A stretch of 64,000 nucleotides of DNA, taken from positions 28,099 to 92,098 of the forward strand of contig JBAMDO010000213.1 in NCBI GenBank assembly GCA_037074765.1. Reading direction: 5' to 3'. Positions 1 to 9,409 of this stretch are shown piece by piece (positions within the stretch are counted from its first letter, which is position 1; the number at the start of each line of letters is the position of its first letter). A program made the translations under genes and the position numbers. The notes beneath the pieces were generated by a model. The model was not told the origin of the DNA. It did no database searches and saw nothing but the letters and a program-made list of their open reading frames with translations. Source of the DNA: Mansonella perstans. Lineage: Eukaryota; Nematoda; Chromadorea; Rhabditida; Onchocercidae.

Positions 1-2192
1 GCTCTAAAATTTCGGAAATAGTGAAAGAATTGAATGGGATTTTGCAATATATTGCTGAATTATCGAAATAATTTTTTAAACTTTCAGTCAAATAATTAAA
101 ATTGCTTAATTTCTGAATGATTTGTATCTTCAAGCTTTACAGTACGTCCGAAAATAACAATACTTGATGGATCGGAAGCAACATATGGTGTCGAAGGTCG
201 TGATTTCATCATCCGATGCCAAGCTGTCGGTAAACCTAAGCCTTATTATCAATGGATTAAATACACTGTTAGCTTTTTTTTACCTCTTCTCTTTTCAAAT
301 TTTAACTTTAAATAAAAGGCTGTAAAATCAGAATTTACATTGTCGTCATTGTTTGATATATAGAGGGGTGAGAGAGGAAGGGAGAGAGGGAGAAAGAAAG
401 GAACAGCAGTGATTTAATCAGAATGATGTTCAAATCGCTTGTTTAAATTTATATTTTGTTTCATTTTAAATTAATCTTCGTTCAGGATGGAGATGAAGAA
501 ATCATTGTGCTTTCTGAAAAATATGTTACGGATGATGGCACCCTTATAATTCGCGATTTGATCCCAGCAGATCGTGGCACATATAGTTGTATCGCAAAAA
601 ATGCTCTAGATGAAGCACGACTAGATTTTAACTTGACAGTTTTCAGTTAGTGTTTGTTTTCTTTTTGTGCAATTTTGATGAATTAACCTGCGATATTTTT
701 TTTAGTAGCATATAATTATTTCGATGGGACAATGATTTGTTTCGAAAATTTCAGACAAACCAAGGTTGAAATCGATGAAGAATTTGACAACCACACGTGG
801 TAATACCGTTAAATTGGTATGCGAATTCAGTGGGGATGGATCTTTGAAAGCTAAATGGTTACATCTTGGACAGGAATGGTCAAGTAGATCAACGAATCAG
901 ACTGAACGACTTAATTCAAGTTCACTTAACAGATACAGTAATGCTGCCGGTAATAGTTTGAATACCGGAAATACTACTGCTGAGGTACATTCTTTCGTTT
1001 AATCCGAAGTGTTTGTTTTCTTGATTTCTTCCGATACTGATCGTTTTATATTTTGAAATATTTATGTTCATGCACTTTGTCACTCTTTTTAGTTTATCAC
1101 TTCCAAGAATAGTAGGGAGAAATTTTCAGGATAATCATGTAACGGTTAACGAGAGTAATGGTGTTCTTATTTTGACGCTGACAACAGTGGATGAAGATGA
1201 TGCGGGCCAATACCAATGTGTGGCGGAAAATGAGGCAGGGACGGATCAAGGCTCTGTATATCTCTCCATTATTCGTAAGCTTTTAAAATATGTTATTTTA
1301 GATTTGAATTCAAAGCCGGATTTCTGTGAATTTTGTTAAAGAATTAAAACTGTATCGTATTGCAGATGCAGCACGAATTGTATTACATTATTTTTTTTGA
1401 TTACTTTTAATTGCTCAATTTTATTTGAATGTTGTTTGTTTGGTCGCTTGATTTATCCATTTTCCATTTCTATTTAAATCAGATGAAGCAAAAATCTAGT
1501 CTAAATATAAAATTTTTGCAGAAGCATTCTGATGCGGAGAGTTTTGAGCTCAATTTAGGCCCTGATGATCTCAGAGTGGATTTATTATTTCTAAAACCAC
1601 TTACAACGTATGAAGTAAAACTAATTGCTGTAAATGATGTTGGTAATAGTAATGCTCATTCATTTGTACTTAGTACATCGGGTTAGTTAATACTAAAACT
1701 TGTCTTTTTTTTTTTTATTTCCTTTTCCTTTTTTCTCGATTGAAATATTCAAAATTCATTACGTAAATTATTTCGCATTAAAGTTATGTTGGAAAAAAGT
1801 ATGAAACATTTTGGTGCCTTTTTTGTCGTGTTTTCCTTCGTAATTTCGTTCACTGTTTATGGTTTGAATGAATTCATAAGTAAATTGGAAAGAGAATAAT
1901 TGAAATTACTTGATAAGCAAATAATAATGTATTTCTGCAGTAATCCTTTCAGTAATAATTTGCAGAATATGCGGAAGGTGAGCGTCATGATGCTGATTCC
2001 AGTTCGTTTGCAATTTTATTATTTATCGTTTTATTACTTTTACTGTTAGCAGTTATCACGGATGCCATATGTTGTTTAAAGCAGCATCGTGGATTTTTCG
2101 CGCTAATTTGTTCAGCATTTTTTGGATCTGGTCAGAAGTATCATAATAGCAAATCGAAAAACGGATTACAAAATGATAAGTCCGTTTTTTGA
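1..2192 (+). pseudogene. NCAM/fasciclin II-like adhesion gene, 3' half, internally deleted (copy 1)
   Basis: This is the 3' part of a homophilic cell-adhesion receptor of the NCAM/FasII type; it enters from the left edge. Exons read: 143-267 (Ig3 first half, FIIRCQAVG), 486-645 (Ig3 second half, GTYSCIAKN), 755-984 (Ig4 first half, VKLVCEFSG), 1130-1274 (Ig4 second half, AGQYQCVAEN), 1366-about 1380 (cut start of the next exon), 1483-1681 (second half of FnIII-2, with TTYEVKLIAVND) and 1966-2192 (transmembrane LLFIVLLLLLLAVI, then a short basic tail, stop). The juxtamembrane Cys-rich stretch DAICCLKQHRGFFALICSAF resembles the NCAM membrane anchor and is the main reason for the family call. 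At about 1380 the exon for Ig5 jumps straight into the intron before FnIII-2b, so Ig5, FnIII-1 and FnIII-2a are missing. Splicing exon 1130-1274 to 1483 would meet a stop within six codons, so this copy looks broken. NCAM-1 identity is by family resemblance; Ig numbering assumes the usual five Ig plus two FnIII. Confidence 0.8.
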
Positions 2193-3430
2193 TTAAGAAT
2201 TGATAAATTCGTTTTTTTTTTTTTTTTTAGTGTTTAAGGTATAAAATTATATTGTTTGTGATTTTACAATCAAATTTATAAAGCCACGAAAATTCTGTAT
2301 CGCATTAACATCGACAGGTAGTTAAATCTTATTGAACAAAAGGCACATTGGATCACATTAATGATTGATCCAGTCCTAACAAAATATTTTTTTGTATTCC
2401 GGAATTTTTGAAACTTTTGATTGGAAGACTGCCTTTATATTTCAAACAACTCATTTTTTTCTTTTTTCTGACAAAATTTTTTTTTCAGGGCGGAAAATAA
2501 TCACTTATTGAACGATGAACAAAACAGTCTGCTGGTTGACGTGAAGTACGTTATTTGAATTTATTCAAAGAAGAAGATACTCCAGATATTGTGGAATTAA
2601 TAACTTTTTTGTTTTGATTTCATATTTATTTCAAATATCCAACTTACCTGCTGTTCGTAAATTTAGAGGTTACAACAATACCTGAAAAAAACGAAATTTC
2701 ATCATGATTTCTTCACTTTTCCAAGGATTTCACTGTTTCAGTCATGGCGGAAGATTTAGAAATGGTCCACACTCAACACCTGTTTGAATTAAGCTTGATA
2801 TCATTAACAGTCAAAATAATATATTTCAATTTGCATTTTTGGTGCAGAATGCTTCGACTTCAACGATTGCTTTCATTCATTTAATGACGACGAAACATTT
2901 TCAACGTAGTATGACATCAAAATTAAAAATGAAAAAAAGTGTTTCATCATAATTTTATATATTTTGAAATTCACTGCCATCCAGAAACTGTTTCGAAAAC
3001 TGTTCATTTTTTTGGTTTTCTTCTAATGCATCTGCAGAAAAATTTATTTGTTCTTTAATTAGGAAAATATAATTGTTGGCTGTTTAATGAGAATTTTCGG
3101 TTTTGTAAATTCTGATTTTCGGCCTCACAATCTCTGACGATAGAGAAAAGCTTCGGCGATAAGTTGTACGCGAATTTGTTTTTAATATACTGTAGTTGAT
3201 AACATTCGAGCTGTGCCTTACTGGAATGTTTTTCGTTTTTTTTTAAATCCAGCTTTACGTTTATATAATTTTTTGATGATATGTTAACACGTTGATGTTT
3301 TTGCAAGCGACATTGTTGTAGCCATTGGAGAGTGTTTTTGAAGAGGAATCTCAACAAGTATTGTGGAAGATACCAGAAATCTGATTTAATGCAAGAATTG
3401 ATTTGTTCATCCTTCCAAGTATTCAAGCTC
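2193..3430 (+). repeat. NCAM 3' flank, repeated element present in five places
   Basis: The flank of the forward NCAM copy recurs, inverted, at 8490-9400 and 16040-16960. A diverged, shortened version in the same orientation as this one occurs at 11860-12510 and 19393-20045. Recognisable landmarks are the block beginning GACGTGAAGTACG near 2538 and the block encoding (minus strand) the conserved string ECYQLQYIKNKFAYNLSPKL near 3140-3210. The open frame in that second block changes length at A-runs between copies, so I read it as chance or decay, not as a gene. An alternative NCAM 3' exon may exist at about 2490-2558 (frame NHLLNDEQNSLLVDVK); this is weak. Confidence 0.7.
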
Positions 3431-4378
3431 TTTTATCTTTTACCACTTTTAATCGTTCCGCAGCACTGTATCTACCCATAATACAAGAACACATCTAGCT
3501 GGGCCCAAATGCTTGATATCTTAATTATAAGCAATAATAATTAAAAGTATTTCGTGTTTGCTAATTTATCGGGTTAAACATATGATGGCATCTCATTCAT
3601 TTGAAATTTGTCTTAATGATGCTATAATAAAGCCAATTACACCATGCTATGTAAAAACATCACATCTGAAGAAAACCATCCAATGTCACTAGAATGGACA
3701 GTCCAGAATCTGAATTTCTTGTACAAGTCAAACGGACCATCTTAAAGATTAAAAGATAAGGCGTGAAACTGGAATCATCCAAATTCAATGAAATGACTTT
3801 CCTCTTCCTGTTTCTTTTCCTGGAATGCTCTTTTATGCTACGTGACATAATAAAAGACGGAATACGTCAGTTATGCCATCCAAATTCAATTGCGCTTTCC
3901 ATCTTTCCATCTCTTTTTCGTAAATGGCTCCCAAACATTATCTCTGGAGCGCAAAATATCTTCGCGATACGATTGCAGACTAATCAGGAATTCAAATTCT
4001 CTCAACAGAGGAATGAGTCGTTCAGTAATTACTAAAAATCATTTTCATTACACATTTCAAGCTAAGCCACAAAAATTGGCGGAATTTGAAAGTAAAAGAG
4101 CATTACTGGGCAGTCTGCTAACATTTGGGGCCTATCTTAAATCTGGAATTGTAACCGTGAGGGAGTGGAATGAACTAATCTTAGCACAATCTTATTTTAT
4201 TCGCGGGAACTTGAACTCTATTTGCAAGCTTGGACAAATGCATGAGCAAATTCTCAAACATCCCATCCCCGGCATAATAGCATATTTACACTGTTACAAA
4301 TATAATAAATCTTTATTCACTTCACATAAAACATGCATGATAGATTATATCAGATCGTAAGTATAACTTGTCGCGAAT
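3431..4378. other. Interval with no firm gene; one open frame of unknown meaning
   Basis: An open frame on the plus strand runs to a stop at 4360 and, from about 4060, encodes a fairly ordinary-looking stretch (QKLAEFESKRALLGSLLTFG onward). I do not recognise it and see no partner exon, so it is not called a gene. Bases about 3800-3846 resemble the reverse complement of 6863-6905 (upstream of the H2A gene). Bases about 4262-4370 recur at 12515-12613 and 20047-20147, which lets the empty site of the neighbouring LTR be seen. Confidence 0.35.
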
Positions 4379-5073
4379 TTCATAACACGAAACTTCCAAT
4401 AACTCAATAAATTAAATTGTAAATAAATGTTAATAACATTTTAAAGCATTCAACTAAAGTTACATTTTTAGATTTATTTCCATGCTCTTTGTTGTCATGT
4501 GAATTCACATCTTTTCTACTCATACAAGGAAAATGCTTTATTAGCAGCAACTTAAGATATTTGTTTACAACAAAGGATTTGTATTATTGTCAATCGTCTT
4601 TTTTACAGTAAGCTAACAAAGCAGCAGCTACTGCGCTGGACTACCAAACAAAGGGCCATTGTTTTAAGCAATTAATTCCCCCTCTTCACCACTATAAACT
4701 GTCAATCTTTTCACCAATAACATCCTTGTTTACTTATTTTGACAAGTAGTCTGGTATCGCTTTGAAGACGCTGCTGTTGTAAATCATCTATTGTCAATCA
4801 TAATTAATCCCCTCTTTTACCACTTCAACTTTATGATCTTTGTATTAAGCTTTTAATCCCCCTCTTCTACGACTATATATAGACACTCGATCCTCAAACT
4901 ACACATTCATACATTTGTACATTCTCATGCTCAGTGATTCGCCAGTACGTTCTAATAAAGGTTTAATTGTCCAAGTTGAGCAACACAATCAGTTCAACTC
5001 AATATAACGCTCCCTGACAAACCCGCTGGGAAAATATTGGCAGACGTCGACCTCTCACAAGAATTTCACGACA
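4379..5073. mobile_element. Solo LTR of an LTR retrotransposon
   Basis: The 695-bp element starts TGTCGCGAATTTC and ends GAATTTCACGACA, an imperfect 13-bp terminal inverted repeat with TG...CA ends. It is flanked on both sides by TAACT, a 5-bp target duplication. The related sites at 12609-12620 and 20143-20155 lack the element and read straight through (AGTATAATTCATTAA), with one diverged copy of the target. Inside are a TATA-like ACTATATATAG near 4872 and an AATAAA near 4953, in the order expected for U3-R-U5 read on the plus strand. No internal coding region is present, so this is a solo LTR left by recombination. Gypsy or BEL/Pao are both possible; the family cannot be fixed from an LTR alone. 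Confidence 0.8.
4673..4881 (+). repeat. Three diverged copies of a CCCCTCTTC-CCACTATA motif inside the LTR
   Basis: The motif TAATTCCCCCTCTTCACCAC at 4673, a relative at about 4805 (TAATCCCCTCTTTTACCAC) and a third at about 4853 (TTAATCCCCCTCTTCTACGA) share order and spacing to a following A/T-rich TATA-like core. Repeats in this position fit U3 promoter or enhancer copies of an LTR. Function is inferred. Confidence 0.6.
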
Positions 5074-5089
5074 TAACTCATTAATTTGT

Positions 5090-5105
5090 GGCCCTAAAGA
5101 GGACC
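5090..5105 (-). terminator. Histone mRNA 3' stem-loop of the H2B relic (unit A)
   Basis: On the minus strand the sequence reads ACCCAACGGTCCTCTTTAGG followed by GCC: a six-base stem GGTCCT/AGGGCC around a four-base loop, with the ACCCA-type 5' flank. This is the layout of the 3' processing signal of replication-dependent histone mRNAs. It lies 42 bases past the H2B stop codon, a normal distance. Confidence 0.75.
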
Positions 5106-5147
5106 GTTGGGTTTGAGCAGTGAAAGAGAAAACGTGAGCTCATTAAA

Positions 5148-5221
5148 CTACGAATTCATGTACTTGGTGACAGCTGTGGTGCCCTCGGACACTTCGCTAA
5201 TTCACCAAAGAATCTGCAGTA
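5148..5221 (-). pseudogene. Histone H2B C-terminal relic (unit A)
   Basis: The minus strand encodes VSEGTTAVTKYMNS then TAG, matching the C-terminal helix of histone H2B (family ending SEGTKAVTKYTSS). Just upstream, GGTGAATTAGCGAAG would encode the GELAK of H2B, but several bases between the two pieces are missing, so the frame is broken. At about 5222 H2B sequence stops and NCAM intron sequence begins, so the rest of the gene is absent. It is a truncated pseudogene still carrying a histone stem-loop. Confidence 0.75.
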
Positions 5222-6528
5222 CTACTATTCTTGGAAGTGATAAACTAAAAAGAGTGACAAAGTGCATGAACATAAATATTTCAAAATATAAAACGATCAG
5301 TATCGGAAGAAATCAAGAAAACAAACACTTCGGATTAAACGGAAGAATGTACCTCAGCAGTAGTATTTCCGGTATTCAAACTATTACCGGCAGCATTACT
5401 GTATCTGTTAAGTGAACTTGAATTAAGTCGTTCAGTCTGATTCGTTGATCTACTTGACCATTCCTGTCCAAGATGTAACCATTGAGCTTTCAAAGATCCA
5501 TCCCCACTGAATTCGCATACCATTTTCAATTTAACGCTATTACCACGTGTGGTTGTCAAATTCTTCATCGATTTCAACCTTGGTTTGTCTGAAATTTTCG
5601 AAACAAATCATTGTCCCATCGAAATAATTATATGCTACTAAAAAAAATATCGCAGGTTAATTCATCAAAATTGCACAAAAAGAAAACAAAACACTAACTG
5701 AAAACTGTCAAGTTAAAATCTAGTCGTGCTTCATCTAGAGCATTTTTTGCGATACAACTATATGTGCCACGATCTGCTGGGATCAAATCGCGAATTATAA
5801 GGGTGCCATCATCCGTAACATATTTTTCAGAAAGCACAATGATTTCTTCATCTCCATCCTGAACGAAGATTAATTTAAAATGAAACAAAATATAAATTTA
5901 AACAAGCGATTTGAACATCATTCTGATTAAATCACTGCTGTTCCTTTCTTTCTCCCTCTCTTCCTTTCTCTCTCACCCCTCTATATATCAAACAATGACG
6001 ACAATGTAAATTCTGATTTTACAGCCTTTTATTTAAAGTTAAAATTTGAAAAGAGAAGAGGTAAAAAAAAGCTAACAGTGTATTTAATCCATTGATAATA
6101 AGGCTTAGGTTTACCGACAGCTTGGCATCGGATGATGAAATCACGACCTTCGACACCATATGTTGCTTCCGATCCATCAAGTATTGTTATTTTCGGACGT
6201 ACTGTAAAGCTTGAAGATACAAATCATTCAGAAATTAAGCAATTTTAATTATTTGACTAAAATTACTTATGTTTAAAAAATTATTCCGATAATTCAGCAA
6301 TATATTGCAAAATCCCATTCAATTCTTTCACTATTTCCGAAATTTTAGAGCAAGACCGATAATTATGCAAATTTAATGAACCATATCCGGTAACATTGAT
6401 TGTAACAGTTTCGAATGAGTAGAACTGTGCCGCACTACACGTATATTGACCATCATCAAGACTGGAATCATATTTTGGGATTACCAAAATTTGATTTGCA
6501 TCTTTGAATTCATAGTTTCGTGGTCCAC
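5222..6528 (-). pseudogene. NCAM-like Ig-domain fragment (copy 2, 5' part)
   Basis: Minus-strand exons are 6528-6382 (second half of Ig2, DDGQYTCSAAQF), 6201-6077 and 5858-5699 (Ig3), and 5588-5353 (first half of Ig4, with VKLKMVCEFSG; two codons longer than copy 1). Exon phases agree throughout. No start codon, signal peptide or Ig1 lies upstream; instead the sequence runs into the H2A promoter region. Downstream, homology to copy 1 ends inside the next intron at about 5222, where H2B sequence takes over, so the second half of Ig4 is lost. It is a dissected fragment, though it could supply exons to a longer chimeric transcript. Confidence 0.8.
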
Positions 6529-6954
6529 CTGTAAGGAGGATATAAATTTCATTAGATTAAATAGCAGGACATAAAAATAAAATCGAAAATTCAAAAATAT
6601 GACCTTCAAGCTGTTTCAAGCTGTTTCACTAATTAATTCATTATTCAATAACGGTACGAATAGAAAAAAAATACATGGTTGAGCTAGTTATTCAAATAAC
6701 GATTTATCTGAAATGAAATCTAAAATGTTAAATTTCTGGATTTTTTATTAACTAAAATTATGCTATCTAACTCTCTTTAATGTCTCCACTTTTTTCTACT
6801 AACATTCACAACTTAAATCAATTCAAGTTAAAATCAAAAAATCAAATTCAAAATTGTCATGTAGCATAAAAGAGCATTCTAGGAAGAAAAAGAAACAGAG
6901 AGAGAAAAGTCAGCTGGAGTAAGTGGATTTGATTTGTCGTCATCATTAGACCTC

Positions 6955-6960
6955 TATAAA
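6955..6960 (+). promoter_or_regulatory. TATA box of the H2A gene (unit A)
   Basis: CTCTATAAAACG lies 83 bases before the H2A start codon, in a stretch with no intron signal. It fits a short-5'UTR histone promoter. The identical box in unit B is at 14509-14514. Confidence 0.6.
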
Positions 6961-7037
6961 ACGAATTATTACCAGCCATGCGTCATTGTTCCACGTCGAT
7001 TTACCGTGTTTGGTCGGTTCACTTTAATCAGCTTTAA

Positions 7038-7409
7038 ATGCCGGGTCTCAAAAAGTCCATGAAGAACAAATCGCGATCCATCAAAGCTGAATTGCTTTTC
7101 CCGGTTGGTCGTATTCACCGTCTTCTTCGCAAAGGTAAATACGCTAATCGGATTGCTGCCGTTGCTCCAGTATATCTTGCAGCAGTGCTTGAATACTTAG
7201 TTACCGAAATTCTGGAAATAGCTGGGGACGCGGCGCATGCCAACAACAAACACCGGATTAGTCCACGCGACATACAATTGGCTATACGGAACGACGATGA
7301 ACTGGCTGCACTACTTTCCGATGTAATGATCGCTGGAGGAGGTGTGTTGCCAAATATCCATCCTGCGCTTCTTTCGAAGCGAAAAAAAACTGCCCCTAAC
7401 AAGAAGTGA
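7038..7409 (+). CDS. Divergent histone H2A, intronless (unit A)
   Basis: A 123-aa core histone with the full H2A fold: [19 protein letters not shown] (alpha-1/L1), [12 protein letters not shown] (alpha-2), [17 protein letters not shown] (alpha-3/C-helix region) and GGGVLPNI (docking domain). H2A packs with H2B in the nucleosome. Acidic-patch positions are kept (Glu in LEYL, TE and LE; D-D-E in RNDDEL). It departs from canonical H2A in a short N-tail ([20 protein letters not shown] in place of the Gly/Lys-rich tail and AGLQF), in the L1 loop ([11 protein letters not shown]), and in [18 protein letters not shown] and the tail [13 protein letters not shown]. There is no SQ motif of H2A.X. The gene has a TATA box upstream and is more GC-rich than its surroundings. 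Its 3' UTR keeps ACAACCCAACG but the stem-loop that should follow is gone. It may be a germline or stage-specific variant or a decaying duplicate with an intact frame. Confidence 0.88.
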   Translation: MPGLKKSMKNKSRSIKAELLFPVGRIHRLLRKGKYANRIAAVAPVYLAAVLEYLVTEILEIAGDAAHANNKHRISPRDIQLAIRNDDELAALLSDVMIAGGGVLPNIHPALLSKRKKTAPNKK

Positions 7410-7814
7410 TCTATTTTTAAGAATCACAACCCAACGATTTAAATGTCTGTGAAATCAGATCATATTAAAAACAATGTTATAAAATAATGATAAATTTCTT
7501 ACATTTGAAATTTTCCACATATGAAGATAGTTTTCCACTTTTGTCTGTACGTTTTACATCAGAAAAACGTAGAATCTCTGTCAACGTAAAAAAAAAAAAA
7601 AAAAATAGAACAGAATAGAGAATATCTTTTATGTTATTGTTCGATTTATTTAAATATTAAAAATCTAACTTCCTTTTTCTGCTTTATTTGGTGTTTATTG
7701 AATCATTTCTATAAGAATCATAGCGGCGCTGTTGGATATCCGGATTCTGACTGCTTGATCTAAAATCGAATTTCTTTTCCTAAGAAATATTGCAACTCAA
7801 ATTTATTTTTGTTC

Positions 7815-7860
7815 CATCTTAATCTTTATCTACATTAAGATAAAGATAAAGATTAAGATG
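7815..7860. repeat. Perfect hairpin downstream of H2A (unit A)
   Basis: Arms CATCTTAATCTTTATCT (7815-7831) and AGATAAAGATTAAGATG (7844-7860) are perfect 17-base complements around a 12-base loop. The partial third unit begins its second segment exactly at the first loop base, so this palindrome marks a rearrangement point. Confidence 0.85.
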
Positions 7861-8489
7861 AAGTCTTCAATCTCAAACCTTCTTCGAAGAAATTTAAATG
7901 TAAGATTTCGTTTGCTTTTTCGCATTTATTTCTCAAACGTAGGATGCATGAATCGATGAACAAAGTTTCGCCACCGATGATTGTTTTCCTCTACTTCTGA
8001 GCATCTGTCTGGCTTGTGCCCACGCAAAAAATAATTGATATGGTCTTAAAACTAAGTATCTGTAATGAGGTATCTGCGATTCATCTGTATCACCTCATGT
8101 ACCTGATATTAAACGATTGCGTCAACCACCCAAATATTGAAGTCAACAATTGAAAAGTGACAAAATTCGAACAGTATGCGCTCGAATTTTCTCTACATTG
8201 GACAGATGTTCCTTTCCACAGAAGCTGGGTGGTATTTGTAGTAATCTGAAGGCAGACTAGCTGCTTGTACGCTGTTTACCGGTATCATAAAGTCGTTCCT
8301 AAAATGGCGGTGAGGGTATTTGCATGCTATGATAACATGTTTTGGTCTGGAGAAAAAAGAACTACCGGAAGGTTGAAATAGGGCAATCACGAAAAACTAA
8401 CGTTTATCCCAACAATTTTATTTCGGTTCATCCGTATGTTGTTAAATACTACAATATTTCTTGTATAACGGTTTATCAAGAATACAGAA
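7861..8489. other. Non-coding spacer shared by all units
   Basis: This spacer lies between the hairpin and the inverted-repeat arm. It recurs at 15415-16040 (near identical) and at about 20306-20935 (several percent diverged, with small deletions and a 35-bp difference near 20806). I see no gene; the short open frames do not survive in the diverged copy. Confidence 0.5.
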
Positions 8490-9075
8490 ATCTTAAACAA
8501 CACTCTCCAATGGCTACAACAATGTCGCTTGCAAAAACATCAACCTGTTAACATATCATTAAAAAAATTATATAAACGTAAAGCTGGATTTAAAAAAAAA
8601 CGAAAAAAAAAACATTCCAGTAAGGCACAGCTCGAATGTTATCAACTACAGTATATTAAAAACAAATTCGCGTACAACTTATCGCCGAAGCTTCTCTCTA
8701 TCTTCAGAGAGTCATTAAATGAATGAAAAGCAATCATTGAAGTCGAAGCATTCTGCACCAAAAATGCAAATTGAAATATATTATTTTGACTGTTAATGAT
8801 ATCAAGCTTAATTCAAACAGGTGTTGAGTGTGGACCATTTCTAAATCTTCCGCCATGACTGAAACAGTGAAATCCTTGGAAAAGTGAAGAAATCATGATG
8901 AAATTTCGTTTTTTTTCAGGTATTGTTGTAACCTCTAAATTTACGAACAGCAGGTAAGTTGGATATTTGAAATAAATATGAAATCAAAACAAAAAAGTTA
9001 TTAATTCCACAATATCTGGAGTATCTTCTTCTTTGAATAAATTCAAATAACGTACTTCACGTCAACCAGCAGACT
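8490..9075. repeat. Inverted-repeat arm, left (unit A)
   Basis: This arm is the reverse complement, with divergence and indels, of about 11860-12480. It is simply the NCAM 3' flank (compare 2530-3345 of copy 1) in inverted orientation. The arms enclose the NCAM 3' half, giving the block a transposon-like outline, but I see no transposase. Confidence 0.7.
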
Positions 9076-9409
9076 GTTTTGTTCATCGTTCAATAAGTGA
9101 TTATTTTCCGCCCTGAAAAAAAAATTTTGTCAGAAAAAAGAAAAAAATGAGTTGTTTGAAATATAAAGGCAGTCTTCCAATCAAAAGTTTCAAAAATTCC
9201 GGAATACAAAAAAATATTTTGTTAGGACTGGATCAATCATTAATGTGATCCAATGTGCCTTTTGTTCAATAAGATTTAACTACCTGTCGATGTTAATGCG
9301 ATACAGAATTTTCGTGGCTTTATAAATTTGATTGTAAAATCACAAACAATATAATTTTATACCTTAAACACTAAAAAAAAAAAAAAAAAACGAATTTATC
9401 AATTCTTAA

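Noticed and set aside
4058..4360. Possible exon of an unknown gene
   Set aside because: The frame looks protein-like, but I found no partner exon or recognised family; part of it overlaps sequence repeated at 12515 and 20047 without the rest of the frame.
5107..5415. 102-aa plus-strand frame, also at 12646
   Set aside because: It is antisense to the H2B relic and NCAM exon; it is kept only because the two units are nearly identical.
7115..7402. 95-aa open frame on the minus strand
   Set aside because: It is antisense to the H2A gene; its Ser/Ala/Arg composition is what the H2A codons give in reverse. The same applies to 14669-14956.
8193..8390. 65-aa minus-strand frame in the spacer
   Set aside because: The third, diverged copy (about 20640-20765) carries deletions that break it.
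8529..8726. 65-aa Lys-rich frame repeated in several copies
   Set aside because: It lies in the repeated NCAM flank; the frame shifts at A-runs between copies and has no start context or splice partner, so repetition reflects copying and not coding constraint.
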